In this document: in pieces, positions 50,566 to 59,678 of the stretch
How the letters are laid out: each line of letters opens with the position of its first letter
Position numbering within the stretch: the first letter of the stretch is position 1
DNA from: Selenomonadaceae bacterium UBA2897
Lineage (GTDB): Bacteria > Bacillota > Negativicutes > Selenomonadales > Selenomonadaceae
NCBI GenBank assembly: GCA_002350105.1
Contig: DEDT01000054.1
Coordinates: forward strand, 30,475-94,474
DNA: 64,000 bases
Reading direction: 5' to 3'
The notes under the pieces: model-generated
The model's database searches: none
What the model saw: only the letters and a program-made list of their open reading frames with translations
Told to the model about the DNA's origin: nothing
Made by a program: the position numbers and the translations under genes

Positions 50566-51263
50566 TTCAGCCACTCCTCCCTCTCCGTCACCAGCAAAGC
50601 CTTGAACAAATCAATATCCTCCACGCGCGTGAGCTTGAGGTTGCGCGGCGAGCCCTGGGCGAAATGAATCTCCCAGCCCAGCGCGTTCTGCAGCGCGGAG
50701 ATCGAGTCCAGCTGCAGGCCCTGGGCATCGGCCCGCGCATACATCTCGCGCATGCGCCGCCCCGTCACGGCCTCCGGCGTCTGGCCGCGCACGAGATTCG
50801 CCCGCTCCACCACCTCCGATGTCGCCGTGGGCGTCGTGCGGGCATACATCGTATCCACGCAGTCGATGACCGCCATAGCATTATCATACTGCGCACAGAC
50901 CCGCACCACATCCGCCAGGGACTCCGCCGTCACCAGCGGCCGCACGGCATCATGCACGACAATCACATCATCATCTGCCGCCTGCAGCGCCTCCATGCCG
51001 CGCCGCGTCGAGTCATAGCGCGTGCCGCCGCCCGGCACGATATCCGTGAGCTTCGTGATATTGAACTGCGCCGCATACCCGCGCAGCACCTGCTCCCAGC
51101 CCTCGACGCACACCACTACGATGCGGTCAATGCACGCCTGCGCCTGCAGCATAGCCAGCGTATAGATAATAATGGGCCGGTTATTCACATGAATAAACTG
51201 CTTGGGGATATCCTGCCCCATCCGGCTCCCCGATCCCCCGGCCAAAACCAAAGCGATATGCAA
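50562..51263 (-). CDS. IspD/TarI-family cytidylyltransferase
   Basis: A 233-residue nucleotidyltransferase. LAGGSGSRMGQDIPKQFIHV is the CTP-binding start, followed by VPGGGTRYDSTRRGM, VVHDAVRPLVT and NLKLTRVEDIDLFKALL. IspD (isoprenoid) and TarI (ribitol-5-phosphate) share this fold. The linked dehydrogenase and epimerase favour the TarI role, making a CDP-alditol for a phosphate-linked surface polymer. A GGGAGG site precedes the ATG. Confidence 0.87.
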   Translation of the reverse strand: MHIALVLAGGSGSRMGQDIPKQFIHVNNRPIIIYTLAMLQAQACIDRIVVVCVEGWEQVLRGYAAQFNITKLTDIVPGGGTRYDSTRRGMEALQAADDDVIVVHDAVRPLVTAESLADVVRVCAQYDNAMAVIDCVDTMYARTTPTATSEVVERANLVRGQTPEAVTGRRMREMYARADAQGLQLDSISALQNALGWEIHFAQGSPRNLKLTRVEDIDLFKALLVTEREEWLK

Positions 51264-51289
51264 AATGATATCCTCCCTTACGCTTCGTC

Positions 51290-51321
51290 AATAAAAGGCG
51301 TGGGACAACGTGTCCCACGCC
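51290..51321 (-). terminator. Intrinsic terminator upstream of the CDP-alditol cassette
   Basis: GGCGTGGGACA and TGTCCCACGCC form a perfect 11-bp stem with a three-base loop; the minus strand then reads TTTTATTG. It stops transcription coming from the HAD gene. Confidence 0.88.
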
Positions 51322-51372
51322 TTATCCTGCCCTATATATCGGCATTATGCTTATTTTCTTAAATGCAGCCGT

Positions 51373-51492
51373 TCAGCCTGCCGCCATGGCCTGCTCAAAT
51401 TTTGTCATACGCGTATCGGTTTCTTCGTGCAACGCATTGACATACTCAAAAGTATCCTTCTTATGGTCGAAATCATCCATTATCGCCATCAT
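51373..51492 (-). CDS. Possible 39-residue small protein or gene remnant
   Basis: The frame starts with two ATGs after TAGGAA and reads acidic and helical (MDDFDHKKDTFEYVNALHEE). The same frame continues upstream past a TAG into LIEENEIYYIVQEVRER, so this may be the end of a decayed ~60-residue protein. I do not recognise it. Confidence 0.35.
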   Translation of the reverse strand: MMAIMDDFDHKKDTFEYVNALHEETDTRMTKFEQAMAAG

Positions 51493-51581
51493 GAATTCCT
51501 ACCGTTCGCGCACCTCCTGCACAATGTAATAGATTTCGTTTTCCTCAATCAGTCACTACTGCACCAACGTACTTTATTTTT

Positions 51582-53696
51582 CTAGTCAAACATATTTTTC
51601 ATAGTGAAAACCCGGTTCGTAAAATCATCCGCCACTTTGGCTGTGGCCAAAGAACAGTCCTCTATACGCGTCTTGTTGGTACGCAGAAAACCATAGATGG
51701 TATCCACGAACTCAGGACGGATTGCTTCCTGCAAAAAGATATCGGCCCAAGGCAATGTGTCGTGAAAACAATCCATGATGCCCTGCTGCACCTCGCGCAG
51801 GTACTGCATATCCGCCAGTGTACGCTGTTCTTTGCCGAATACCGGCCTGCCCTGCATGTCAAAATCAGCCAGCGTGGGCTCGTCCGACATTACGCTCGTC
51901 TCCAACGGCTCATAGTTGGCCGCCAGGATGCTTTTAAGCATCATCAGACGGCTACTTTCCAGATACGCCTGGCAGGATAGCCTTTCCTTTTTAGCATAAG
52001 CCTCCTCTATGTGAATCAGATAATAGCCTGCCATACGCTGCCCGCTCAAATCCTCTGCCGCCATGTGGCAGCTGCCCGAGGAAACCAAATCGACGAAGGC
52101 CAGGCTCTTTCCCTCACAGCCGAGGCTCTGCCAATACCGCCCGGCCCTTTGCCGCCGTGCCTGCGCCTGCCGCAGGATTGCCGCCGTATGGCGCAGGATA
52201 TAGGGGAGCATCGGCTCATCCTTTCCCTGAGGCAGAATCTCGTCCTCCGGCACGCCAAAGCGTTGCCGCAGCATCTGCTCCAGCGTCCCGGCAAAACCGA
52301 TCTGCGCCAAATAGCGGATATCGTCTGCATCATGGAGAGCCGCCGGCAATGATGCCATGCGAGATGTATAAAAATAACAGTCCTGCGGCAAACCAGTCCG
52401 TGATGCCGTACGCGCCCGCAACAGTTCCTCATGCATCCGGGCAAAGAGATATCCATCACGCGCCGCCCACAGGATAACCTCCTGACGTCCTGCCGCCCGC
52501 TGCATCACCCAATAAAAAAATGCGACCAGCATGGGGCCGAAAATACAATAGCCCAATTCCTGACCACGCGCCAGCTGCGGACGCCCCTTAGAGCCCTGCA
52601 AAGCAAAGGGGCTGCTGAAACGCCGCTGCAAAAGCTGCCCCGCCAGCAATTTCTCCGCGAGACTCCGCGCATCCCGCAAAGGCTTCCGCCACGTCGACAG
52701 TTCCGCCATCTCCCGCGCACTGGCCACGTGCACGACATCAAAGCCATGTGCGCGCGCTGCTTCGCCGTCCGCCTCAGGGCTATCGCCGATGTGCAGATAG
52801 GACCGCGCATGGAACTGCTGCTGGCAAACCGCAAAGAGCTCCTGCAGCTTGCTCGTGCGGGCCTCGCAGGATACCAGCAGCGCATCATAGCCACGGACAC
52901 CGAGCTCTGTCAGCACATCCTGCAGCCAGGCCGAAGGCAGATACATATCCGAAATCAGACAGACCCGTTTTCCCTGCTCTTTGGCCCAGTTGACCAGCTG
53001 CGCCATCCCCGGCCGTGGCACGAGCAGGGCACGCTCCAACGCCAATTCCTTTTCCTGCCAGGCCTCCGCCTCTGCCTGCGTCCATCCCATTTTCTGATGG
53101 AGGCGGGCATAGATTTCGGCAAGGGTGGGATTCCCGCCACCGCGGTAGAGCTCATGTTCCGCCTGCATGCGTTTGGACACAAACGCCAGGCAATGCTCCC
53201 GCTGCGCCAACAGCGCAAACACATCATCCGGCTCCGGCACACCGCGCATAATCAGGGTATCGAAAACATCAAACGTAATGACCTCGTGCTGCGAAATGGC
53301 CTGCTGTACCTGCCGCAACGTCAACTGGAAATACGGATGATCCGGCACAGCCTGCTCCTGCACTCGCACCAGCAAATCTCGGCCCTGCCAATCATAAATG
53401 CGTATCCCCTGCTCCCTTACGAAACCCTCGATACGCTTTGCGATAATCCCCGTCGACGTCTGCCGCGCCACGATAACGATGGCCTCCGTACCGAGTTCTA
53501 CTGCCTGTGTCAAAGGCACGATAGGCTTGCCATAAAGCGTGCCCTCCGTCTGAAATCCGTCCAGCAGCCCCTCCACCGGCAACTCCGGGCAAGCCTCCAG
53601 CAAAGCCCGCGTAGCATCCGACAGCCCATAAAGCAAAATATGCCGATACGGAGCCAGGCATGCCAGCAGGTCTTCATAACATTCGCGTTCGCTCAA
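51582..53696 (-). CDS. HAD-superfamily capsule-type protein with N-terminal Rossmann module
   Basis: A 704-residue protein. Residues ~15-110 form a Rossmann-like module (ILLYGLSDATRALLEACPEL; EAIVIVARQTSTG). The HAD core follows at ~130-330: ITFDVFDTLIMRGV (nucleophile), CLISDMYLPS and YLHIGDSPEADGEAARAHG. The remaining ~370 residues resemble the C-terminal part of large HAD proteins in polysaccharide loci (ILWAARDGYLFARMHEEL, FVDLVSSGSCHMAAEDL). Such proteins are common in surface-glycan clusters but their substrate is unknown. The start is TTG 53696 after AGGGAG. Confidence 0.8.
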   Translation of the reverse strand: MSERECYEDLLACLAPYRHILLYGLSDATRALLEACPELPVEGLLDGFQTEGTLYGKPIVPLTQAVELGTEAIVIVARQTSTGIIAKRIEGFVREQGIRIYDWQGRDLLVRVQEQAVPDHPYFQLTLRQVQQAISQHEVITFDVFDTLIMRGVPEPDDVFALLAQREHCLAFVSKRMQAEHELYRGGGNPTLAEIYARLHQKMGWTQAEAEAWQEKELALERALLVPRPGMAQLVNWAKEQGKRVCLISDMYLPSAWLQDVLTELGVRGYDALLVSCEARTSKLQELFAVCQQQFHARSYLHIGDSPEADGEAARAHGFDVVHVASAREMAELSTWRKPLRDARSLAEKLLAGQLLQRRFSSPFALQGSKGRPQLARGQELGYCIFGPMLVAFFYWVMQRAAGRQEVILWAARDGYLFARMHEELLRARTASRTGLPQDCYFYTSRMASLPAALHDADDIRYLAQIGFAGTLEQMLRQRFGVPEDEILPQGKDEPMLPYILRHTAAILRQAQARRQRAGRYWQSLGCEGKSLAFVDLVSSGSCHMAAEDLSGQRMAGYYLIHIEEAYAKKERLSCQAYLESSRLMMLKSILAANYEPLETSVMSDEPTLADFDMQGRPVFGKEQRTLADMQYLREVQQGIMDCFHDTLPWADIFLQEAIRPEFVDTIYGFLRTNKTRIEDCSLATAKVADDFTNRVFTMKNMFD

Positions 53697-53747
53697 ATTT
53701 CTCCCTCACTTTGCGAAACATATCCAAACGTATTTATCATATCTATG

Positions 53748-54377
53748 CTATACGTTATTATAAAGACCACGGAATGTCTGTTGAAATGCCTGCCAGTTAT
53801 TCTTATACTCACGCAAAACATACCTCACAATATCTGCGTAATGCAACCATTGGGGTAACGATTCTTTATAACATTGATCATATACATCCTGATAAGAGCT
53901 CCAGGCTATACCATACAGCGTGTGCACGCGAGCTTCACACAAAGATGGCTCATTTAGATTTAATACGTCTACCGTATGATTTGCCAAATCTGTTGTCCCA
54001 TGTATACTGCCATCAAATTCATTAAATTCAAATTGTTGCTCACAATCCTCACGCGTGGGATACACAATATCCGAACAATCGCCATGTTTCTTTTTTCCAC
54101 AGGTATTTTCATGATTGCACGATGCTATGATATTATTATATTCCAACGTCTTGTTATTATATCCTTTTTGAGCTTTCATATGCTCATTATGGGAATTGTT
54201 AAGCGATACTTCTCTGCAACAATAGCCACATAAGCCATGTTGCTCGCTAAGCAACTGTTTCCGTAAAACATTAATGTAGTGCTCATATGGACTGTGCGGT
54301 AAATCTCTATACGATAATCCTTTTTTCTTCAAATCACGTAAAAAGGCCGGGGCCTCGCCCTTATCAATCTTTATCAT
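53748..54377 (-). CDS. HNH endonuclease, PtuB-like (Septu/retron effector type)
   Basis: A 209-residue HNH nuclease of the TIGR02646-like group. LCGYCCREV gives two zinc-type cysteines (residues 50 and 53), SHNEHMKAQ carries the HxEH catalytic pair (63-66), and EYNNIIASCNHENTC supplies the conserved N and later cysteines. In Septu and retron systems this nuclease pairs with an AAA ATPase, which here overlaps its start by 14 bp. Base composition is richer in A+T than in the LPS genes, which suggests transfer. Confidence 0.82.
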   Translation of the reverse strand: MIKIDKGEAPAFLRDLKKKGLSYRDLPHSPYEHYINVLRKQLLSEQHGLCGYCCREVSLNNSHNEHMKAQKGYNNKTLEYNNIIASCNHENTCGKKKHGDCSDIVYPTREDCEQQFEFNEFDGSIHGTTDLANHTVDVLNLNEPSLCEARVHTLYGIAWSSYQDVYDQCYKESLPQWLHYADIVRYVLREYKNNWQAFQQTFRGLYNNV

Positions 54378-55626
54378 GATGATACATCCCCAATTGAAGC
54401 AAAGTTTCTGCTCGCACTAGTGCTGGATTTTCTTGATAAACACATTGTTTTAGTTTTTTCAACTTGCTCTCAGCACTGACATAATCTCGCGCTTTAATTG
54501 CTACAAAAACTTCATGAAATTCCTGACGTACCATATCATTTTGACTACTGGTATTCATTAACTGTTCCAGGATTTCATTGCTGTTCCATCCATCTAAACG
54601 AGAAATCTGCTGTACGCTGATATCATTTTGTTTACGCGTGATCTGATAAATTTGAAATGTATCATCTATTTCTCCTAGAACCTGCGGAGAATGGGTCGTA
54701 ATAATGAATTGTACATGTGGAAATGTGCGCTTTAATGCAGGGACAATTTGTCTTTGCCAAGATGGATGAAGATGTAAATCAATTTCATCTATAAGCACCA
54801 CCCCTTCACCCTCGCAGGGATTCTCTAATTGCGGATTAGCCAGCGCAAGTCGGCGACTTAAATCGCCAAACAAAGTCAATGCGCCTTTTTCTCCATCCGA
54901 AAGCTGATTAATAGACAAAGGGATGCCGTTCTTATCTAACTTCATAGATAATGGTCTTCGTTCAATACGCAAATGTTCTGTACCGTCCATTATACCGTAA
55001 ATGGCTGTCCGCACAGCCTGCAACGCTTTATCCTGATAGCGTTTATTCCACAACTTGATTTTTTGTTCATTTTCCAAATCTTCCTGATAGCGGAACCACT
55101 CAAAAAAAGTACGAAAATCAATTTTCGATTCGATGGCCTTATCTAAAGCAGATAACTGCGTAAAAGCATGATGCTGCCTAATACGTAAAGGAATATCCAA
55201 GACGAGTCTGTGTACCCCGTAATTTACAAAGACAGGCATACGGCCAATCCCATTCTCCTCCCCATATAGGCGGTTAAATACATCGCAGAATTCAGTAGGA
55301 GGATTGCGTTTGCCGACCACTTTGCCATTATGTACTTGTGCCGTCCGCGAATATTCCACCAGGTTATCCCCCAATGTACATTGACATACCAGCTTACATT
55401 GTTTAGCCTGATAGGAAACATCATCAGCTGACAACAATGATTCCGCGCTTGTACGACGGCCAGACAAACGGCTGACGATAGGCGCAAAGAGCAGATTAAT
55501 TGCACGTAAAATACTGGATTTCCCTGCGCCGTTTATCCCGAAAATAATGACATTCTTTCCATCAAACTGTAAAGATTGCTCATGTATTCCTCTAAAATCA
55601 CGCACGGAAATCGAATTCAGTCTCAT
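54364..55626 (-). CDS. AAA ATPase, PtuA-like (Septu/retron effector type)
   Basis: A 420-residue SMC/RecF-like ATPase. Walker A is IFGINGAGKSSILRAINLLF (about 29-48), the signature-like stretch is NQLSDGEKGALTLFGDLSRR, Walker B is GVVLIDEIDLHLHPSWQRQI, and ITTHSPQVLGEI follows. There is no TOPRIM nuclease domain, so it is not an OLD protein. With the adjacent HNH protein it fits a two-gene Septu-type phage defence. There is no reverse transcriptase nearby, so it is not a retron. Confidence 0.85.
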   Translation of the reverse strand: MRLNSISVRDFRGIHEQSLQFDGKNVIIFGINGAGKSSILRAINLLFAPIVSRLSGRRTSAESLLSADDVSYQAKQCKLVCQCTLGDNLVEYSRTAQVHNGKVVGKRNPPTEFCDVFNRLYGEENGIGRMPVFVNYGVHRLVLDIPLRIRQHHAFTQLSALDKAIESKIDFRTFFEWFRYQEDLENEQKIKLWNKRYQDKALQAVRTAIYGIMDGTEHLRIERRPLSMKLDKNGIPLSINQLSDGEKGALTLFGDLSRRLALANPQLENPCEGEGVVLIDEIDLHLHPSWQRQIVPALKRTFPHVQFIITTHSPQVLGEIDDTFQIYQITRKQNDISVQQISRLDGWNSNEILEQLMNTSSQNDMVRQEFHEVFVAIKARDYVSAESKLKKLKQCVYQENPALVRAETLLQLGMYHHDKD

Positions 55627-55652
55627 AATATCTCATCTCTTTCTTCCTTTTC

Positions 55653-57038
55653 TCAGTCATTCAAAGCCTCAGTCACACATTGCCGGATATTATGTTCGAA
55701 TATAGGCCAGGCAAAGATACGTTCGTATACCTTTCTAGCTCTGCTCCCCATCGTTGCAATCAGCTGTGGCTGCGCGATGAAATTTACCATAGCCTCTGCC
55801 AATGCCTCCACATCCTGTACAGGATAAATTATACCGTCTTCACCCTGATGCAGGTACTTACCCGTCCCCACCTGATCAGAAATGATACACGGATGGGAAA
55901 ACATCATCGCCTCTGTCGCTACGATGGGCATCGAGTCTGCACGTGAAGGACACACCAAAACGTCAATCTGCTCATAAAAATGCAATAAATCCTCACGGCT
56001 CATTTCGCCGGTCATCTGCACTTCCGGGAAATCAATTAGACGAACGTGTAATTCTTTCGCCAGCGCCGAATCCGTATCCCCTACCAGATAAAATTCCGCG
56101 CGCTGACGCCAATGCGCTGGCATACATGCAATAGCATCCAGCAGCAAATCCTGGCCTTTATGCGACTGTACCATTCCCACCGTGGCAAAACGAACTTGCT
56201 CTCCTATCTGCGGCTGATACACCTGAGGACATGCATCAGGCAAGCCATAGAGCAAATCCTTTTCCTCTGCCTGAGGCAAGAAACGACGCAGCGCCTCTCC
56301 CGGCTGAGGTCCCACAGACATAATATAAAGATTATGCAAATCAATTTGCCGCAATACGGAGTTATCAACCATATCGTAGAAACATGCCGCATCATGCAGC
56401 CACCAAATAACTGGCTGCCTGACATCGCGTCGAGAAAGGAATGCATACCAAATGAACGTATTGCAAAAAAGCAGCCGAAATTCCTGCAGCCAGGGCACAT
56501 CCGCCTGCTTGGCAACCTGTAGAACGGGTGCCATCCATACTTCAATGCCCGCCTCGGTCAACGTCTGCCGCAATGGTCCATCCGTCGGCGTTATCACCGT
56601 CACATCATACTGTTCCCGCAACGCCTGTGCCGCATAAACAGCAGCTACACTCGCCCCATTACGGCGCAAATCTGCCGACAAAATTGCAATCCGCACTTTG
56701 CCCGTATCGTTTCTCCTCACAGCAGGGAATTTTTGTACCCTAGCATTCTCCCCATTCCCCTGCACAAAGCGGCCGATATCAAACACGCCAAAGATACGAT
56801 TCCGCGGCACCCCCAGCGTCAACAGTTGCTCCCGCATATCACGTTCGTACATGCTGAGGATAAACACCGCTTCATAATCCAGCTTCACACCATCGGCCGG
56901 AGCAACCACTCTATGACCATCCAGGACCTGCCCCTGCTTTGCCGCATCATTATCCAGCAAAGCCACGATATCTTCATCCTTGAACCAATGATGGTACGCT
57001 CGATAAAAATATCCCGTGCCAAACAATAAAACCTTCAT
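55653..57038 (-). CDS. GT4-type glycosyltransferase with N-terminal Rossmann module
   Basis: A 461-residue protein in two parts. Residues 1-95 form a Rossmann-like module (KVLLFGTGYFYRAYHHWF; IVALLDNDAAKQGQVLDGHR; EAVFILSMYERDMREQLLTL). Residues ~113-461 are a GT-B glycosyltransferase (VRIAILSADLRRNGASVAAV; TVGMVQSHKGQDLLLDAIAC; EQIDVLVCPSRADSMPIVAT; EAMMFSHPCIISD). It probably acts on surface glycan. The same N-terminal module begins three other genes nearby. Confidence 0.85.
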   Translation of the reverse strand: MKVLLFGTGYFYRAYHHWFKDEDIVALLDNDAAKQGQVLDGHRVVAPADGVKLDYEAVFILSMYERDMREQLLTLGVPRNRIFGVFDIGRFVQGNGENARVQKFPAVRRNDTGKVRIAILSADLRRNGASVAAVYAAQALREQYDVTVITPTDGPLRQTLTEAGIEVWMAPVLQVAKQADVPWLQEFRLLFCNTFIWYAFLSRRDVRQPVIWWLHDAACFYDMVDNSVLRQIDLHNLYIMSVGPQPGEALRRFLPQAEEKDLLYGLPDACPQVYQPQIGEQVRFATVGMVQSHKGQDLLLDAIACMPAHWRQRAEFYLVGDTDSALAKELHVRLIDFPEVQMTGEMSREDLLHFYEQIDVLVCPSRADSMPIVATEAMMFSHPCIISDQVGTGKYLHQGEDGIIYPVQDVEALAEAMVNFIAQPQLIATMGSRARKVYERIFAWPIFEHNIRQCVTEALND

Positions 57039-57066
57039 CCGTCATCCTCCAGCGTCGACATAATAT

Positions 57067-58271
57067 TTAGCCCATCAACAACGGTGTAACTCTCTTTGCG
57101 AACGTGCATTGACGACAAAGCAAATCCCCTTGACGTGCGTTAGCTCCCACGATACGCGCCAGCGGATCTCCCTGCATAATTTCCTCATAGGATTGTTGCT
57201 TGAGATTGCCCAGCACGCGCTGCATGCCAAAATCCATACAGCATAACACCACATCTCCGTTAGGCAAAAGCACATTGTGATTCAGCCTTGGTGTACGACT
57301 GCAATAGATTGGCTCTGCCATCCTCTCTGCGGAACGCAGATGCTCATCCGATAGGGTTCCCGCCCGATCCACCATATCCCACGAAATAGGAAAACGATGA
57401 CCGATAATTTCCACTACGCGCGGATCTGGATTACTCTGGCAATTTGCTATATCCACAAAGGGTTCACCATTCGGACGTTTTTTCGCCACAACATAACGCA
57501 AAAGTTCCAAATACTCTTCAGTAACAGGGATATTGGCATAGTGATGTACATCGGGCAAATGCAAAACGACGAGCTTGAACGGGATATCTTCGATAACCTG
57601 AAACGATGGCATATCCAGGCCCATCAACGTCGTAAACAACCGTACCTCATGTCCGCTCTCATGCGCATATTGCACCATACGTAGCCCGTCCCGTGCCAGG
57701 AAAGGCTCGACAAAACCAGAAAAATCCACCATGAGTCCCGCCGGTGTCTTATCCAAGCATGCTTTAAATGCATCAAAAGACATTTCTGTCGAACGCCCAT
57801 TTGTACAATACTGCTTCAAGAACAGTTTCTGTGGACAAAAGTGGCATTGAATCTTGCATCCTGCTTTAGGAGTAATTTCTAAAACAGGTAATGAAAAAGC
57901 TTCCTCAAACATGCATTCTACGGGCACTGGCATGCTAATATAAGAATGAATACCGTATTGTTGTAAGCATTTTCCCATCTCTAGACTGAGTGGTGCTTTC
58001 GCTCCAATTAAATAAAGTGCACCTGTCCCCCCCCCCGTTTTACAATACTGTTCACAGTACAGATTTTCTTCCCATAGATTTCCTTGATACGCCCCAACTT
58101 CGTTACACAGAATCCTGTCACGGTAATTTGCCTCTTGGCCAGTTCCTGACAAAGTCGCTTTCCATACATTCCAGCACCATAAATAAACACTTCCGTATGC
58201 TCTGCAGCCGCTATACGAATACGATGGAAATATTGCTCCCATGCCCGTTCCATTTCCTTTTTCAATATCAT
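57067..58271 (-). pseudogene. Radical SAM/SPASM protein, out of frame at a G10 tract (phase-variable)
   Basis: Two frames join at ten G's (58027-58036). The first (ATG 58271, 82 useful residues) is a Rossmann module: EVFIYGAGMYGKRLCQELAK and TVTGFCVTKLGRIKEIYGKK. In the second frame the module continues (GALYLIGAKAPLSLEMGKCL) and leads to a radical SAM domain (ITPKAGCKIQCHFCPQKLF, CxxxCxxC) and a SPASM-type end (NGDVVLCCMDFG; GDLLCRQCTF). With G10 the first frame stops soon after the tract; G11 or G8 would give one ~401-residue protein. The sequence is otherwise intact, so this is better read as an OFF state than as decay. Substrate unknown; a peptide or glycan modification is likely. Confidence 0.85.
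58027..58036 (-). repeat. G10 homopolymer tract in the radical SAM gene
   Basis: Ten C's on the plus strand (G10 on the coding strand) lie inside the Rossmann module of the radical SAM gene, in codons CGG GGG GGG GGA. It is the only such tract in the window. Slippage by one base moves the downstream domain into frame. Confidence 0.95.
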
Positions 58272-58307
58272 AACAGCATCCTCCAGCCAAATGATTATAC
58301 TTTCCTT

Positions 58308-59591
58308 CTATCTCCGAATTGAAATCTGACGCAAATATCTATGTTCGTTCCATTCTCCCCAATATTTTTTTACAACGGATATCTGTTCCTGCGTAATATT
58401 TTCGCTATATTGGAGAAAAGGCTGCTTGATTTCTTGCTCCGATATGCGACTTTCCAGAACCAATTCTCGCGCAAATGCCTCGCCATAGTTATTTTTATTA
58501 ACTTCAAAAACAGTATCGCGACTAGGCAGATCGAGAATATACACCGGCTTCTTCATACAAATCGCATAGCCTACATGCGTCCCGACTCCATTCGTAACCA
58601 CCATATCGGCCAATGAAAAGATACTACGCAACCTGCGGAGAAAATTAGTATCCAATCTATGCCCAGCCGTGACAATTTTCCATCCCTTTTTTTGATATGG
58701 CTCATTGCGGTGCATCAAAATATCACACCAATACATACACACTAATACGCTGTCATAACCATGAGCTTTCTGAACGTCTTCTATTTGGCCAATAAAAGCA
58801 TTAACATCATATATCATGTATTCTCTATTATTGACGCTATGCAAGGGAAACACCAGCAAGGTTTTCCTTAGCTTGCGCTTTATTTTCCGCAATCTGCCAT
58901 AGCTAAGCAAGGAACGAGCATAATAGATATAGGGACTGAGATAGTGTACGTTCACAGTATCAGAAACTCTTGTCTCCCACACGTTTCTGCCTCCACATAC
59001 ATACAAAGTATGATATTTTTCTGCCAGATATTTATCGGAACCAATAATCATCGTATTGTTAGATGCGCCATGACTGATACCGCATTGCTTTATTTTTAAT
59101 TGGCTTCGTTGAGTATATTTCTTTACGGCCTTATATATTCCGTAAAACAGATACCCTGATCCTGCCACGTCCTCATAATATAATGGAGCCGCCAACTTTT
59201 TAAAATCAAAGATACTATATTTTTTCCGTTTAAGAATTGCCTTGTGCAAACGACTCCTTATTGCGTGAATATATGCTTTATCATCATACAGCCATAAAAC
59301 TTTTACTTCCTTGCTGCTAAGGCTTTCGATAATCTCTTTTACATATTGAGGAAATACGACAGCTATCACTATACCAAATGTAAACGGACCCATGTACTCA
59401 TCCAGCTGCCAGACCTTCTTACCATGAAAGGTATCCTGTTTCTCTGCCTTTTGGGTAACCAAAAAACCAGCAATGTCTATTCCGCTGCTCTTGCAATACT
59501 TGACAAAAACATCAGCTGCATTGCCACAACCATAACAAAGTACACAACCCGTGCCTCGCATCATCTCATTTAAAGAATAATACCGCTCCAT
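58308..59591 (-). CDS. Putative surface-polysaccharide transferase with N-terminal Rossmann module
   Basis: A 427-residue protein. Residues ~15-105 form the Rossmann-like module (VLCYGCGNAADVFVKYCKSS; GIDIAGFLVTQKAEKQDTFH). The rest resembles capsular polysaccharide transferases of GT-B type: a basic middle region, HSVNNREYMIYDV, then KIVTAGHRLDTNFLRRLRSI and ADMVVTNGVGTHVGYAICMK, which is the donor-binding end. The substrate is not known; CDP-alditol made by the nearby cassette is one option. The gene is A+T-rich compared with the LPS locus. Confidence 0.72.
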   Translation of the reverse strand: MERYYSLNEMMRGTGCVLCYGCGNAADVFVKYCKSSGIDIAGFLVTQKAEKQDTFHGKKVWQLDEYMGPFTFGIVIAVVFPQYVKEIIESLSSKEVKVLWLYDDKAYIHAIRSRLHKAILKRKKYSIFDFKKLAAPLYYEDVAGSGYLFYGIYKAVKKYTQRSQLKIKQCGISHGASNNTMIIGSDKYLAEKYHTLYVCGGRNVWETRVSDTVNVHYLSPYIYYARSLLSYGRLRKIKRKLRKTLLVFPLHSVNNREYMIYDVNAFIGQIEDVQKAHGYDSVLVCMYWCDILMHRNEPYQKKGWKIVTAGHRLDTNFLRRLRSIFSLADMVVTNGVGTHVGYAICMKKPVYILDLPSRDTVFEVNKNNYGEAFARELVLESRISEQEIKQPFLQYSENITQEQISVVKKYWGEWNEHRYLRQISIRR

Positions 59592-59678
59592 TTATCTCAT
59601 CCTCACTCCTCAGCATATTCGATATTAGGATAACATACTATTTTGCTGATAGCATGACATACCCTTGGCACCAAGTGT

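Larger units (their letters stand above)
51264..51581. other. 318-bp interval with terminator and gene remnants
   Basis: The gap between the cytidylyltransferase and the HAD gene holds a perfect terminator (51290-51321) and, on the minus strand, two in-frame coding-like pieces: LIEENEIYYIVQEVRER ending at TAG 51499-51501, and the 39-codon frame at 51373-51492. They look like parts of one small gene interrupted by a stop. Confidence 0.5.

Noticed and set aside
51310..51585. A 91-codon plus-strand frame in the 318-bp interval
   Set aside because: It runs through the terminator hairpin and opposite the better minus-strand remnant; no ribosome site is visible.
54364..55626. A retron reading of the ATPase/HNH pair
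   Set aside because: No reverse transcriptase gene or msr-msd-like RNA is visible beside the pair, so the two-gene Septu type fits better.
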